Assembly (NCBI GenBank): GCA_000497835.1
Contig: KI547172.1
Coordinates: forward strand, 148,844-212,843
DNA: 64,000 bases
Direction of reading: 5' to 3'
Origin: a gamma proteobacterium L18
GTDB taxonomy: Bacteria > Pseudomonadota > Gammaproteobacteria > Pseudomonadales > Pseudomonadaceae
The notes below the pieces were generated by a model. The model made no database searches. It saw nothing but the letters and a program-made list of their open reading frames with translations, and had not been told where the DNA came from. This document shows, piece after piece, positions 51,639 to 59,837 of the stretch. The number at the start of each line of letters is the position of its first letter. The stretch's first letter is position 1. Made by a program: the position numbers and the translations under genes.

Positions 51639-52487
51639 ATGCAACGTTTTCTCAGCATCGCCCTGGCGCTGTGCATCGGCCTGACGATGAGTATCGACGC
51701 TCACGCCAAGCGTTTCGGTGGCGGCAAGAGCATGGGCGCTGCGCCCACCCACCAGACCCAACAGATGGCACCGTCTTCTGCCGGAGCTGGCGCGGGCGCT
51801 GCTGCAGCCGCAGCCCCTGGCCGTGCGGCCGGTGGTGCTTCGAAATGGCTCGGCCCACTCGCCGGCATCGCCGCAGGCGGCCTGCTGGCCTCCATGTTCA
51901 TGGGCGGTGGCTTCCAGGGCATGCAGTTCTTCGACATCCTGATCATGGCGGTCATCGCCTTCGTGATCTTCCGTTTCATCGCCGCCCGTCGTCGCAAGCA
52001 GCAGGAGCACCTGGCTCCCGCAGGCGCGCCGTTCCAGCGTGAAGCCTTCGAGCAACCTGCACAGCCGATCTTCGGCAGCGGCGGTGGCCAGCCTGCGCGC
52101 CCGGTCATCAACGCCCCGGCCTGGTTCAACGAGCAGAACTTCCTGAACGCTGCCCGCAGCCACTTCGAAGCGATCCAGCAACACTGGGACGCCAACGAGA
52201 TGGACAAGATCGCCGAGTTCGTCACCCCGCAAATGCTGCAATTCCTGCGTCAGGAACGTGCCAGCCTGGGCGAAGGCTTCCAGTCCACCTACATCGACAA
52301 CCTGAGCGTGCAACTGGATGGCGTCGACGATCGCGCCGACAAGACCATCGCCACCCTGACCTTCAGCGGCGTCTCCAAGACCTCGCGTTTTGACCAGGGC
52401 GAAGTGTTCAGCGAAAGCTGGAACATGGAACGTCCGCAGGGCGACAACCAGCCTTGGCTGATTGCCGGTATCCGCCAAAACGGCTGA
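51639..52487 (+). CDS. Tim44-like domain protein, exported or membrane-anchored
   Basis: A 282-residue protein: signal peptide (MQRFLSIALALCIGLTMSIDAHA), an Ala/Pro/Gly-rich low-complexity region (about residues 35-75), a membrane segment (FFDILIMAVIAFVIFRFIAAR near residue 105), then a C-terminal Tim44/TIMM44-like domain (WFNEQNFLNAARSHFEAIQQHWDANEMDKIAEFVTPQMLQFL). Function in bacteria is unclear; it may be a membrane-associated scaffold. A strong terminator follows. Confidence 0.88.
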   Translation: MQRFLSIALALCIGLTMSIDAHAKRFGGGKSMGAAPTHQTQQMAPSSAGAGAGAAAAAAPGRAAGGASKWLGPLAGIAAGGLLASMFMGGGFQGMQFFDILIMAVIAFVIFRFIAARRRKQQEHLAPAGAPFQREAFEQPAQPIFGSGGGQPARPVINAPAWFNEQNFLNAARSHFEAIQQHWDANEMDKIAEFVTPQMLQFLRQERASLGEGFQSTYIDNLSVQLDGVDDRADKTIATLTFSGVSKTSRFDQGEVFSESWNMERPQGDNQPWLIAGIRQNG

Positions 52488-52508
52488 TCCAGCGGCACGG
52501 CTACACAA

Positions 52509-52534
52509 GACCCCGGCTCATGCCGGGGTTTTTT
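52509..52534 (+). terminator. Rho-independent terminator after the Tim44-like gene
   Basis: ACCCCGGC-TCAT-GCCGGGGT stem-loop followed by a run of T. Confidence 0.92.
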
Positions 52535-52607
52535 CATTTTTAACATTGCGGAAATATCCAGCTAATGTATAAACCGCACCGCGCAATTCGTTGAGAGGAA
52601 ACATGCC

Positions 52608-53015
52608 GTGGAAGAAGTGATCGAACAACTCCGGGAAGCCAATGAACCGGTACCCGTTCCACTCGAGTTGCCCGATGAGGACCTACTGGTCGAGATCGAA
52701 GAACAACTGTTCATCAATATCCCGTTCGTCTTCAAGGAATTCCTGCTGACGGTCAGTGACGTTGTGTACGGCAGCCTCGAGCCCGTCACCGCTACCGACC
52801 CGCAATCGCATACCTACCTGCCGGAAGTGGCGGCCAACGCCTGGGACTCGGGCGTGCCCCGTGACCTGATCCCGATCTGCCAGGACGGTGAAGACTTCTA
52901 CTGCGTCGAAGAAGACGGCACCGTGGTGCTGTGGTCCGGCGAAGAAGAGCTGGTCACCGAGGAAAGCTGGGAATCGGTATGGCACTGGGCGCGGGACGTC
53001 TGGCTGGAAAGCTGA
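52608..53015 (+). CDS. SMI1/KNR4 (SUKH)-family protein
   Basis: A 135-residue acidic protein. The SMI1/KNR4 pattern is visible: an N-terminal LPDEDLLVEIEEQLFINIPFVFKEFLLTVSDVVYG, then WDSGVPRDLIPICQDGEDFYCVEEDGTVVLW. Families of this type include immunity proteins against contact-dependent toxins and also housekeeping partners; no toxin gene is adjacent. Start: GTG at 52608 with GAGAGGAAAC upstream. An ATG six bases earlier is out of frame. Confidence 0.85.
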   Translation: MEEVIEQLREANEPVPVPLELPDEDLLVEIEEQLFINIPFVFKEFLLTVSDVVYGSLEPVTATDPQSHTYLPEVAANAWDSGVPRDLIPICQDGEDFYCVEEDGTVVLWSGEEELVTEESWESVWHWARDVWLES

Positions 53016-53041
53016 TTTCACCTTCGGCAGCTACACGGCTT

Positions 53042-53130
53042 TGTGGGAGCGGGTTCTACCCGCGAAAAGGACACCGCGGTGAGTCAGGAAGCCCGCGTTA
53101 TCTTCTTCGCAGGTAGAACCCGCTCCCACA
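53042..53130. repeat. REP pair (TGTGGGAGCGGGTTCTACCC type)
   Basis: Arms from 53042 and ending at 53130 are complementary over about 25 bases. It lies between the convergent SMI1 and antiporter genes. Confidence 0.8.
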
Positions 53131-53150
53131 AAGACGGCAGCGGCTACAGG

Positions 53151-54908
53151 TCAGTGGGGTTCACCGTTGTTGCCCAAGGTTTCCAACAGCGCCACCTGCA
53201 TGCGCGTATGCACCCGGATAAACCAGCGCCACAACACGGCTGCCACCGCTGCAGCCACCAGCCCTACCGCCACCAGCAATTCGCTGGTCGGCAAGATACT
53301 GGCCGACAACGCCGCCAGCAGCAGGAAAATCACCAGCAGCGACACCAACGGGATGACCTCGGCCACCACGCGTCGCACCCGCTCGGTATGCCGCCCTGCC
53401 ATTTCCGGTTTCACGCCCATTTCCGCCAGCAACATCGACAGCGCCTTGAGCTTGCGATACGCGGCAATCAGGAACGCCAGCGACAACAACAGCGACGCCC
53501 CCCAGATAAACGCGTTGTGCCAGCGTGCTTCCTCGACCCAATGGGCGAGATAAGCTGCAATAGGGTCGGCAAAATAGGCCGCGCTGAAGAATATCCCCAT
53601 CACCAGTGCCAAGTTCACACCCACCTGCAGCAGAATGCGGCGGATCATGCTCGCCAGCAACGCCCCCTGGCCTTGAGGTTGAATACTACGCAGCCATTCG
53701 CCATATAGCCCGAACACCCGCGCCACCCGCACGGGCACCCAGCCTGCGAGCTTTCCGGCAAGCGGGTCGGCAGCGCGGATGAGATAGGGTGTAGACAGGG
53801 TCGTCAGCACCGATACGGCCACCGCTACCGGATAAAGAAAATCGCTGGTCACCTGCAAGGTCATGCCCAGCGAGGCGATGATGAAGGAGAATTCACCGAT
53901 CTGTGACAGGCCCATCCCCACCCGCAACGACGTACGCCCGTCGTTACCGGCAATGAAGGCCCCCAGCCCGCAGGAGACCATCTTGCCGAGCACCACTGCC
54001 ACGGTGATCACCGCGATGGGCCAGGCGTACTCGACCAGGATGGCCGGGTCGATCATCAAGCCGATGGCCACGAAAAAGATAGCGCTGAACATGTCGCGGA
54101 TCGGTTCAATCAAGCGCTCGATCTTCAGCAACTGACGGGACTCGGCCATGATCGCACCGATCAGGAAAGCGCCGAGCACCATGCTGTATTCAAGCTTGAC
54201 CACCAGCAGGCAGAACCCAAAGCACAGCCCAAGTACCGTCACCAACAGCATTTCGTTGCTTTCAAACCGCGCCACGTAGGCCAGCAGCCGCGGTACCAGC
54301 AGAATACCGATCACCAGCGCGACGATCATGAACAGCGACAGTTTGCCCACCGTGGAAAACACCTCGCCGGAGCTGACCGAGCCGCTGACGGCAATGCCGG
54401 ACAGCAAGGCAATGATGCCGATGCCCAGTATGTCCTCGACGATCAGCACCCCGAAGATCAGCTGGGCAAAGCGCTGGTTCTTCATCTTCAGGTCATTCAG
54501 CGCTTTGACGATGATCGTTGTGGAGGAGATGGCCAGAATTGCCCCCAGGAACAGCGAGTCCATGGTGCCCCAGCCAAACCAGCGGCCGATCTCGTAGCCG
54601 ATCCAGATCATCAGCACGATTTCCAAGAAGGCCGCGATAAAGGCCGTGGCACCGACCCTGAACAGCTTGCGCAGGCTGAACTCCAGCCCCAGGCAGAACA
54701 TCAGGAAGATCACCCCAAGCTCGGCGAGCGTCTTGATGGTGTCTTCATCATGGATAAGGCCGAAGGGCGGGGTGTGCGGGCCGATCACAAAGCCTGCGAC
54801 GATGTACCCGAGCACCACGGGTTGGCGCAGGCGATGGAAAATCACCGTGACCACCCCGGCTATCAGCATGATCACGGCCAGATCCTGGATGAAACTGATG
54901 GCATGCAT
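53151..54908 (-). CDS. CPA2-family cation:proton antiporter
   Basis: A 585-residue polytopic membrane protein with about 12 helices in the first 400 residues: VVLGYIVAGFVIGPHTPP, ELGVIFLMFCLGLEFSLRKL, SSTTIIVKALNDLKMKNQRFAQLIFGVLIVEDILGI and SRQLLKIERLIEPIRDMFSAIFFVAIGLMI. It resembles YbaL/KefB-like exchangers but has no TrkA-N domain; instead the C-terminal 180 residues carry further hydrophobic segments. It probably exchanges K+ or Na+ for H+. Confidence 0.9.
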   Translation of the reverse strand: MHAISFIQDLAVIMLIAGVVTVIFHRLRQPVVLGYIVAGFVIGPHTPPFGLIHDEDTIKTLAELGVIFLMFCLGLEFSLRKLFRVGATAFIAAFLEIVLMIWIGYEIGRWFGWGTMDSLFLGAILAISSTTIIVKALNDLKMKNQRFAQLIFGVLIVEDILGIGIIALLSGIAVSGSVSSGEVFSTVGKLSLFMIVALVIGILLVPRLLAYVARFESNEMLLVTVLGLCFGFCLLVVKLEYSMVLGAFLIGAIMAESRQLLKIERLIEPIRDMFSAIFFVAIGLMIDPAILVEYAWPIAVITVAVVLGKMVSCGLGAFIAGNDGRTSLRVGMGLSQIGEFSFIIASLGMTLQVTSDFLYPVAVAVSVLTTLSTPYLIRAADPLAGKLAGWVPVRVARVFGLYGEWLRSIQPQGQGALLASMIRRILLQVGVNLALVMGIFFSAAYFADPIAAYLAHWVEEARWHNAFIWGASLLLSLAFLIAAYRKLKALSMLLAEMGVKPEMAGRHTERVRRVVAEVIPLVSLLVIFLLLAALSASILPTSELLVAVGLVAAAVAAVLWRWFIRVHTRMQVALLETLGNNGEPH

Positions 54909-55134
54909 GGGTCCGGCTCCTGTTCACGGTGTAACATCTCAAGTCTGAGGTTAACACCGTGAAACTTGCGGAAATGCCGATGCAACAAGTGGAAACAGAT
55001 CCGTTGGTGGTCAGCACCCCGGCTGTGACGTCAGGCCACTGGTCGACGTCCCGAAAGGATGGGATTTGTCCATGTGGGCAAGCGCCAAGATAGGCGTCGC
55101 CCCTTAACTACAGCAACATTACCGTGAGCGCACT

Positions 55135-55620
55135 ATGGAACCCGGAAACGCCCAGTTGTCGATGACTGTTCTGATGACCCCGGACATGGCCAACTTTTCT
55201 GGCAATGTGCACGGCGGCACCTTGCTCAAGTACCTCGACGAAGTGGCCTACGCCTGCGCCAGCCGTTACGCCGGTCGCTACGTAGTGACCCTGTCGGTGG
55301 ACCAGGTGATTTTCCGCGAGCCGATTCACGTCGGCGAGCTGGTGACCTTTCTGGCGTCGGTGAACTACACCGGCAACACCTCGATGGAGGTCGGTATCAA
55401 GGTGGTCACGGAGAACATCCGCGAGCGCTCGGTACGCCACACCAACAGCTGCTTCTTCACCATGGTGGCCGTGGACGACCAGCGCAAGCCGGCCCAGGTG
55501 CCGCGCCTGGAGCCCGAGACCAGCGAAGAGAAACGCCGCTTCGTACAGGCGCAACAGCGCCGCCAGATCCGCCAGGAACTGGAGAAGCGCTACCAGGAAA
55601 TCAAAGACGACGGTCTTTGA
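55135..55620 (+). CDS. Acyl-CoA thioesterase, hotdog family
   Basis: A 161-residue hotdog protein with the acyl-CoA hydrolase pattern NFSGNVHGGTLLKYLDEVAYACASRYAGRYVVTLSVDQVIFREPIHVGELV and a basic helical C-terminal extension (KRRFVQAQQRRQIRQELEKRYQEI). It hydrolyses acyl-CoA. A hairpin-terminated single gene, convergent with pdxY. It is unrelated in sequence detail to the thioesterase at 1209. Confidence 0.88.
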   Translation: MEPGNAQLSMTVLMTPDMANFSGNVHGGTLLKYLDEVAYACASRYAGRYVVTLSVDQVIFREPIHVGELVTFLASVNYTGNTSMEVGIKVVTENIRERSVRHTNSCFFTMVAVDDQRKPAQVPRLEPETSEEKRRFVQAQQRRQIRQELEKRYQEIKDDGL

Positions 55621-55627
55621 GCTGATC

Positions 55628-55707
55628 GCGTCGTCTGCATCGCGGCCAAGGCCGGCTCCTACCACGGACGACGTAGGAGCCGGCCTTGGCCGCGATGCAG
55701 ACGACGC
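55628..55707. terminator. Perfect 35-bp inverted repeat, bidirectional terminator/REP
   Basis: Positions 55628-55662 and 55673-55707 are perfect reverse complements with a 10-nt loop. The arm contains GGCCGGCTCCTAC, so it is a REP (TAGGAGCCGGC type). It lies eight bases after the thioesterase stop and five before the pdxY end, between convergent genes. Confidence 0.85.
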
Positions 55708-55711
55708 CGTA

Positions 55712-56581
55712 TCAAGCCAGGCGTTGTGCCTCAAAGCGCACACGCGGATGCACAATACGATCCTGAGCACGCACCAGCTCAAGTTCGTAGCTGGTGCAGG
55801 CCTGGGTTTCCAGCAGCACTTCATGCACGGCAGCGGCCGCAAACTCGAACGCCGCCACCTGGCTGTCGCCCAACAATAGCCGCGCCAGGAACAGCCCAGA
55901 GGTCAGATCACCCACGCCCACCGGCTGGCGCGCGAAAGCCAGCAACGGCCTGCGCAGATGCCAGCTGCCCTCGGCATTGACCAGCAGCATCTCAAAATCG
56001 TCCGCTCCCTTGCCTGGGTAGGCCAAGTGCTTGACCAGCACTGCCTTGGGGCCACGCGCCAGCAGCAAGCGCGCCATGGCCACGCAATCTTCCAGGGACT
56101 GCGCCTGACGCCCACAGAAGGTGTTGAGCTCCAACTGATTCGGGCACACCAGGTCGGCGGCGCTCACGGCTTCACTGAGCAGGAAATCGCTGACCTCGGA
56201 TGGCACGCTGCAGCCCTTCTCCGGGTGGCCCATCACCGGGTCACACAGGTACAGCGCGTGAGGGTTGGTAGCCTTGACCCTGCGCACCACCTCCAGGATG
56301 GCCCGACCCTGGGCGGCACTGCCCAAATACCCGCTGAGCACCGCGTCGCAATTGCCCAGCTCACCAATCGTCGCAATCCCTTCCACCAGCGCGGGAATTT
56401 GCGCTGGCGCCAACACTTCTCCCGCCCACTGACCATACTGAGTGTGGTTGGAGAACTGCACGGTGTTCAGCGGCCACACATTGACCCCCATTCGTTGCAT
56501 GGGAAACACGGCGGCGCCGTTGCCGGCATGGCCAAAGACCACATGCGACTGAATGGCAAGCAGGTGTGGAGTACGTTTCAT
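55712..56581 (-). CDS. pdxY: Pyridoxal kinase PdxY
   Basis: A 289-residue ribokinase-like kinase of the PdxK/PdxY group: LLAIQSHVVFGHAGNGAAVFPMQRMGVNVWPLNTVQFSNHTQYG at the start, YLCDPVMGH near residue 117, and the C-terminal GVGDLTSGLFLARLL anion-hole and catalytic Asp motif. It phosphorylates pyridoxal in the salvage pathway to PLP. The start at 56581 is chosen by family length. A PLP-sensing MocR-type regulator is encoded at 33456. Confidence 0.95.
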   Translation of the reverse strand: MKRTPHLLAIQSHVVFGHAGNGAAVFPMQRMGVNVWPLNTVQFSNHTQYGQWAGEVLAPAQIPALVEGIATIGELGNCDAVLSGYLGSAAQGRAILEVVRRVKATNPHALYLCDPVMGHPEKGCSVPSEVSDFLLSEAVSAADLVCPNQLELNTFCGRQAQSLEDCVAMARLLLARGPKAVLVKHLAYPGKGADDFEMLLVNAEGSWHLRRPLLAFARQPVGVGDLTSGLFLARLLLGDSQVAAFEFAAAAVHEVLLETQACTSYELELVRAQDRIVHPRVRFEAQRLA

Positions 56582-56697
56582 GCAAATATCCCGCAGCGGT
56601 AACTGATTTTCGAGGGCGCAGTATGGCGCCAAATGGCGTCTGTACGACAGACCGACGTCGCAGTTAAGCTGGGCACAATTAGTTGGAGCATTCCTCG

Positions 56698-57087
56698 ATG
56701 TTAACCCTCGGAAATCTGTTTGTGCTGATGGTGCTGGGTGCGGGTGCTGCCTGGCTGTGGCATAACCATGGCCTGCGCGAACGGGCGCTGGAGCGGGTCA
56801 AGCAGCATTGCGCCAAGCTCGACCTGGAACTGCTGGACGAAAACGTCGCATTCAAGCGCTTCGCGTTCGTACGCGACGCCAACGGCCGCCGCCGTTTTGC
56901 CCGTGTGTATAACTTTGAATTCACCGTGACCGGCGAGCAGCGCCACCCGGGCACCATCACCCAGTTCGGCGGCCACGCCGTGCAGATCGAGCTGGCGCCC
57001 TACCCGTTCGAGATCAAGAGCCACCCCACCGCCGAAGTCATCGAAATGGATCAATGGCGCCAGGAACACAAACGCTGGCGCCCCTGA
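56698..57087 (+). CDS. DUF3301 family membrane-anchored protein
   Basis: A 129-residue protein with one N-terminal membrane anchor (NLFVLMVLGAGAAWLWHNHGL) and a soluble domain of DUF3301 type (AFKRFAFVRDANGRRRFARVYNFEFTVTGEQRHPGTITQFGGHAVQIELAPYPFE). Function is unknown. The start at 56698 begins the anchor; the upstream in-frame ATG adds five residues. Confidence 0.87.
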   Translation: MLTLGNLFVLMVLGAGAAWLWHNHGLRERALERVKQHCAKLDLELLDENVAFKRFAFVRDANGRRRFARVYNFEFTVTGEQRHPGTITQFGGHAVQIELAPYPFEIKSHPTAEVIEMDQWRQEHKRWRP

Positions 57088-57115
57088 TCAACCTGGATGT
57101 GGGGTAATGAGCTTT

Positions 57116-57166
57116 TGTGGGAGTGGGCTCTGCCCACGAACTTCGCGGGCAGAGCCCGCTCCCACA
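57116..57166. repeat. REP hairpin (TGTGGGAGTGGGCTCTGCCC)
   Basis: 51-base near-perfect hairpin between the convergent DUF3301 and CobW-family genes. Confidence 0.8.
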
Positions 57167-57173
57167 GGTGGAA

Positions 57174-58142
57174 TCAACAGGCCCCTTTCAAACAAGCTCG
57201 CATCAAGTTATCCAACGCCACCTCATCCTGCGCCTCGGCAAAAATCAGTTCCAACCGAGAATCGCGCCGCCATTCACTGGCCTGCCAACTCTGTATAACG
57301 TTATCCACAGCGTTGATCGACACCCATTTATCCACAGCGTGGATAACTCCCTTGGCCCGTCGCCACCGAGTTGTGGATAAAAACTCGTGCAATTTTTCCA
57401 GATCAAATCGTCGGTCCGGATGCCAGCGCCAACCGATACTCCAGCCGTCCGACTGGTTATGCACAGCCCGTATTGGCTGAAACGGGTCTATCCACAGCGA
57501 AAATGGCTCAGCAGCGGAAGCAGGGATTTTATCCACAACCCCTGCGATGGGTTCGGGGACCTCTTGTACCAAATCGGAAAAATTCAGAAACCCTTCATTT
57601 GTGAAAAACGTATAGATATCAGGTAGTTGTGAAGTTATCAACAGCCTGTTTTCCACAGTCAGCCCAGCAGACTTATTCACAACCAGCGCACCCATGTCAG
57701 GCAGCGCCTCCCGCTGAGACTCCGGTAAAAGTTGTCCACAGGCCAGTGCCTGACCATCCAGCACCATGATCGCCGGCTGCACCGCCAGCACCCCGCGCCA
57801 AGGTGCTTCGCGCAATCGAGCCAGCAGTTGCGATGGGTGCCCCAACCCGGAGGGCTCGATAAACAACCGGTCTGGCTTGGCCTTGCGCAACAACCGCCCC
57901 AACCCCACCTGGAACGGCGCGCCATTGACGCAACACAGGCAGCCCCCCGCCACCTCGCCCAGTGCGATACCATCGTCGCTGGTGCTCAACAACGCGGCAT
58001 CCAGGCCGATTTGGCCGAACTCGTTGATCAGCACCGCCCAACGTTCATTCGCGGGCCGCTGCGCCATCAATTGGCGGATCAGGCTGGTCTTGCCAGCCCC
58101 CAGGGGCCCGGCGATGACGTGAGTGGGGATATTTTCGAGCAT
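57174..58142 (-). CDS. CobW/G3E-family GTPase
   Basis: A 322-residue G3E GTPase: Walker A in IAGPLGAGKTSLI (about residues 10-22), the metal-binding GGCLCC (about 66-71), and FIEPSGLGHP. The guanine-specificity motif (NKxD) reads VVNKSAG, so its Asp is absent. G3E proteins act as metal chaperones; nucleotide preference here is uncertain. The gene body contains an exceptional density of DnaA boxes (57301-57740). Start at 58142 (MLENIPTH), divergent from the small secreted protein by 27 bases. Confidence 0.88.
   Translation of the reverse strand: MLENIPTHVIAGPLGAGKTSLIRQLMAQRPANERWAVLINEFGQIGLDAALLSTSDDGIALGEVAGGCLCCVNGAPFQVGLGRLLRKAKPDRLFIEPSGLGHPSQLLARLREAPWRGVLAVQPAIMVLDGQALACGQLLPESQREALPDMGALVVNKSAGLTVENRLLITSQLPDIYTFFTNEGFLNFSDLVQEVPEPIAGVVDKIPASAAEPFSLWIDPFQPIRAVHNQSDGWSIGWRWHPDRRFDLEKLHEFLSTTRWRRAKGVIHAVDKWVSINAVDNVIQSWQASEWRRDSRLELIFAEAQDEVALDNLMRACLKGAC
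57301..57740. repeat. DnaA-box cluster inside the CobW-family gene
   Basis: Perfect TTATCCACA at 57301-57309, 57328-57336, 57539-57547 and, reversed, TGTGGATAA at 57372-57380. Boxes fitting TTWTNCACA are TTATGCACA 57457-57465, TTTTCCACA 57649-57657 and TTATTCACA 57673-57681. One-mismatch boxes are at 57338-57346, 57488-57496, 57635-57643 and 57732-57740. Eleven boxes in 440 bases. Confidence 0.8.
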
Positions 58143-58169
58143 CGGTGGTTTCTTGAATGGAGGTGGTGG

Positions 58170-58529
58170 ATGCGTTTTCGTGGTGCGCTGGTACTGGCCC
58201 TGACTCTGGCCAGCACCCAGGTATGGGCGCAGGCCTGTGTTGTCCACAGCCACGCCGAGCGGCTGGACGTGAAAGTCTGTCAGCAAAACCGCAACATCCC
58301 CGAAAAGATGTTCCACGACGGTTTCTGTGAACCCAACCTGCCGGGGCAGAAGGTCGACGTGCAGTTCGTCGACCAGTGCCCGGCAGGGGCCTTTGGCGTG
58401 TGCAGCAACGCCCATGTGGACAATATGCCCTATCGGCAGGATATCCACTATTACGGCGTGGCCACCGATGCGGCTTACCTTGAGCCGTTCTGCGAGCAGA
58501 AAAGCCTGGGCACCTGGCTCAAGCCCTGA
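58170..58529 (+). CDS. Small secreted cysteine-containing protein
   Basis: 119 residues: signal peptide MRFRGALVLALTLASTQVWAQ, then a mature region with six Cys (ACVVHSH..., VCQQNRN, FCEPN, QCPAGAFGVCSN, FCEQK), likely disulfide-bonded in the periplasm. I do not recognise the family. GGAGGTGGTGG precedes the ATG. Divergent from the CobW-family GTPase and convergent with zigA (stop codons adjacent); its position between two G3E GTPase genes suggests a metal-related role, by inference only. Confidence 0.8.
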   Translation: MRFRGALVLALTLASTQVWAQACVVHSHAERLDVKVCQQNRNIPEKMFHDGFCEPNLPGQKVDVQFVDQCPAGAFGVCSNAHVDNMPYRQDIHYYGVATDAAYLEPFCEQKSLGTWLKP

Positions 58530-59735
58530 TCAAGCCGCCTCTTCATGCCAGGGGCCGAACGGGTCTGGCAGCGCGGTCCAGGCTTCGCTGCCCATGGCCA
58601 TTTCCGCGTCAGTCAGCAGGCACTCGTCCAGTTCTGCATTCAGGCGCTGGAAATCCACGCCCTGGCCGATGAACACCAGCTCCTGGCGGCAATCACCGCT
58701 GTGAGGCTGCCAATGCGCCAGGATCGACGCAGTACTTTCGGCATCCTGCGGCCAATGCGCCTTCGGCACAAATCGCCACCAGCGGCCAGCGAAGCCGTGA
58801 CGCATCAAACCGCCGGCCTGAGACCAGCTGCCCGCCTCCTGCGGCTTGCTGGCCAGCCAGAAGAAGCCCTTGGAGCGCAGCAACTTGCCGTTTTCCCACG
58901 GGCTGTTGATCCAGTCGTAGAAGCGCTGTGGATGAAATGGCCGGCGCGCCCGGTAAGCACCTGAAGTGATGCCGTACTCTTCGCTTTCGGGCACGTGTTC
59001 GCCACGCAGTTCCTTTAGCCAGCCAGGCGCCTGGGCCGCACGCTCGAAGTCGAACAGGCCGGTGTCCAGGATACGGCCCAGCGGCACCTGGCCCATGACC
59101 ATCGGCAGTACCTGCGCCTGGGCGTTCAAGCGCTTGAGGATGTGGATAAGTTCTTCGCGGTCGCTGGCACTGATCAGGTCGATCTTGCTGATCAGAATCA
59201 CATCGGCAAACTCGACCTGCTCGATCAACAAGTCGGTGATGGCGCGCTCGTCGTCCTCGCCCAAGGTCTCCCCGCGACTGGCCAGACTCTCGGCCGCCTC
59301 GTAATCGCGCAGGAAATTCACCCCGTCCACCACCGTCACCATGGTGTCCAGCCGCGCCAGATCGGCCAGGCTGCGACCTTGCTCGTCACGGAAGGTGAAG
59401 GTCTCGGCCACTGGCAGCGGCTCGGAGATGCCGGTGGACTCGATCAGCAAGTAATCAAAACGGCCTTCATCGGCCAACTTTGCCACTTCCTCCAGCAGGT
59501 CCTCGCGCAGCGTGCAGCAGATGCAGCCGTTGCTCATCTCCACCAGTTTTTCTTCGGCGCGGTTGAGCCTGACATCGCGCTGTACCTCGGTGCCGTCGAT
59601 GTTGATCTCGCTCATATCGTTGACGATTACGGCCACGCGCAGGTTGTCGCGGTTACGCAGCACATGGTTCAGCAGGGTGCTCTTGCCGGCGCCCAGAAAG
59701 CCGGACAACACGGTGACGGGAAGACGATGGGGCAT
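58530..59735 (-). CDS. zigA: Zinc-responsive G3E GTPase, ZigA-like (CobW family)
   Basis: A 401-residue COG0523 protein. Walker A FLGAGKST, metal-binding SNGCICCTLRED, the ESTGISEP loop, SKID as the base-specificity motif, and a CobW C-terminal domain with RPFHPQRFYDWI. It is a candidate zinc metallochaperone for zinc starvation. The start at 59735 follows GAGGAACCGAACC. A Zur-type box lies 60 bases upstream, and the gene lies just downstream of the amidase gene on the same strand. Confidence 0.92.
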   Translation of the reverse strand: MPHRLPVTVLSGFLGAGKSTLLNHVLRNRDNLRVAVIVNDMSEINIDGTEVQRDVRLNRAEEKLVEMSNGCICCTLREDLLEEVAKLADEGRFDYLLIESTGISEPLPVAETFTFRDEQGRSLADLARLDTMVTVVDGVNFLRDYEAAESLASRGETLGEDDERAITDLLIEQVEFADVILISKIDLISASDREELIHILKRLNAQAQVLPMVMGQVPLGRILDTGLFDFERAAQAPGWLKELRGEHVPESEEYGITSGAYRARRPFHPQRFYDWINSPWENGKLLRSKGFFWLASKPQEAGSWSQAGGLMRHGFAGRWWRFVPKAHWPQDAESTASILAHWQPHSGDCRQELVFIGQGVDFQRLNAELDECLLTDAEMAMGSEAWTALPDPFGPWHEEAA

Positions 59736-59780
59736 GGTTCGGTTCCTCATGGACGCCTGGTCTTTTGGAATGAACTGCCA

Positions 59781-59821
59781 GGCTATTCTGCAATGTTATA
59801 TTATTACATTACAGAATAGCC
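59781..59821. promoter_or_regulatory. Zur box upstream of zigA, nested in a 41-bp palindrome
   Basis: The core AATGTTATATTATTACATT (59792-59810) matches the gammaproteobacterial Zur palindrome (AATGTTATANTATAACATT) at all but one defined position. Outer arms GGCTATTCTG (59781-59790) and CAGAATAGCC (59812-59821) are perfectly complementary and symmetric about the core. Confidence 0.8.
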
Positions 59822-59837
59822 AATACCGATTGTCTTC

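Noticed and set aside
52608..53015. Immunity protein of a contact-dependent toxin system
   Set aside because: SMI1/KNR4 proteins can be immunity factors, but there is no toxin, Rhs or secretion gene next to it.
57301..57740. Chromosomal origin oriC, because of the DnaA boxes
   Set aside because: None of the oriC marker genes (dnaA, rpmH, dnaN, mnmG/gidA) is present, and the boxes lie within a coding gene without an AT-rich unwinding region.
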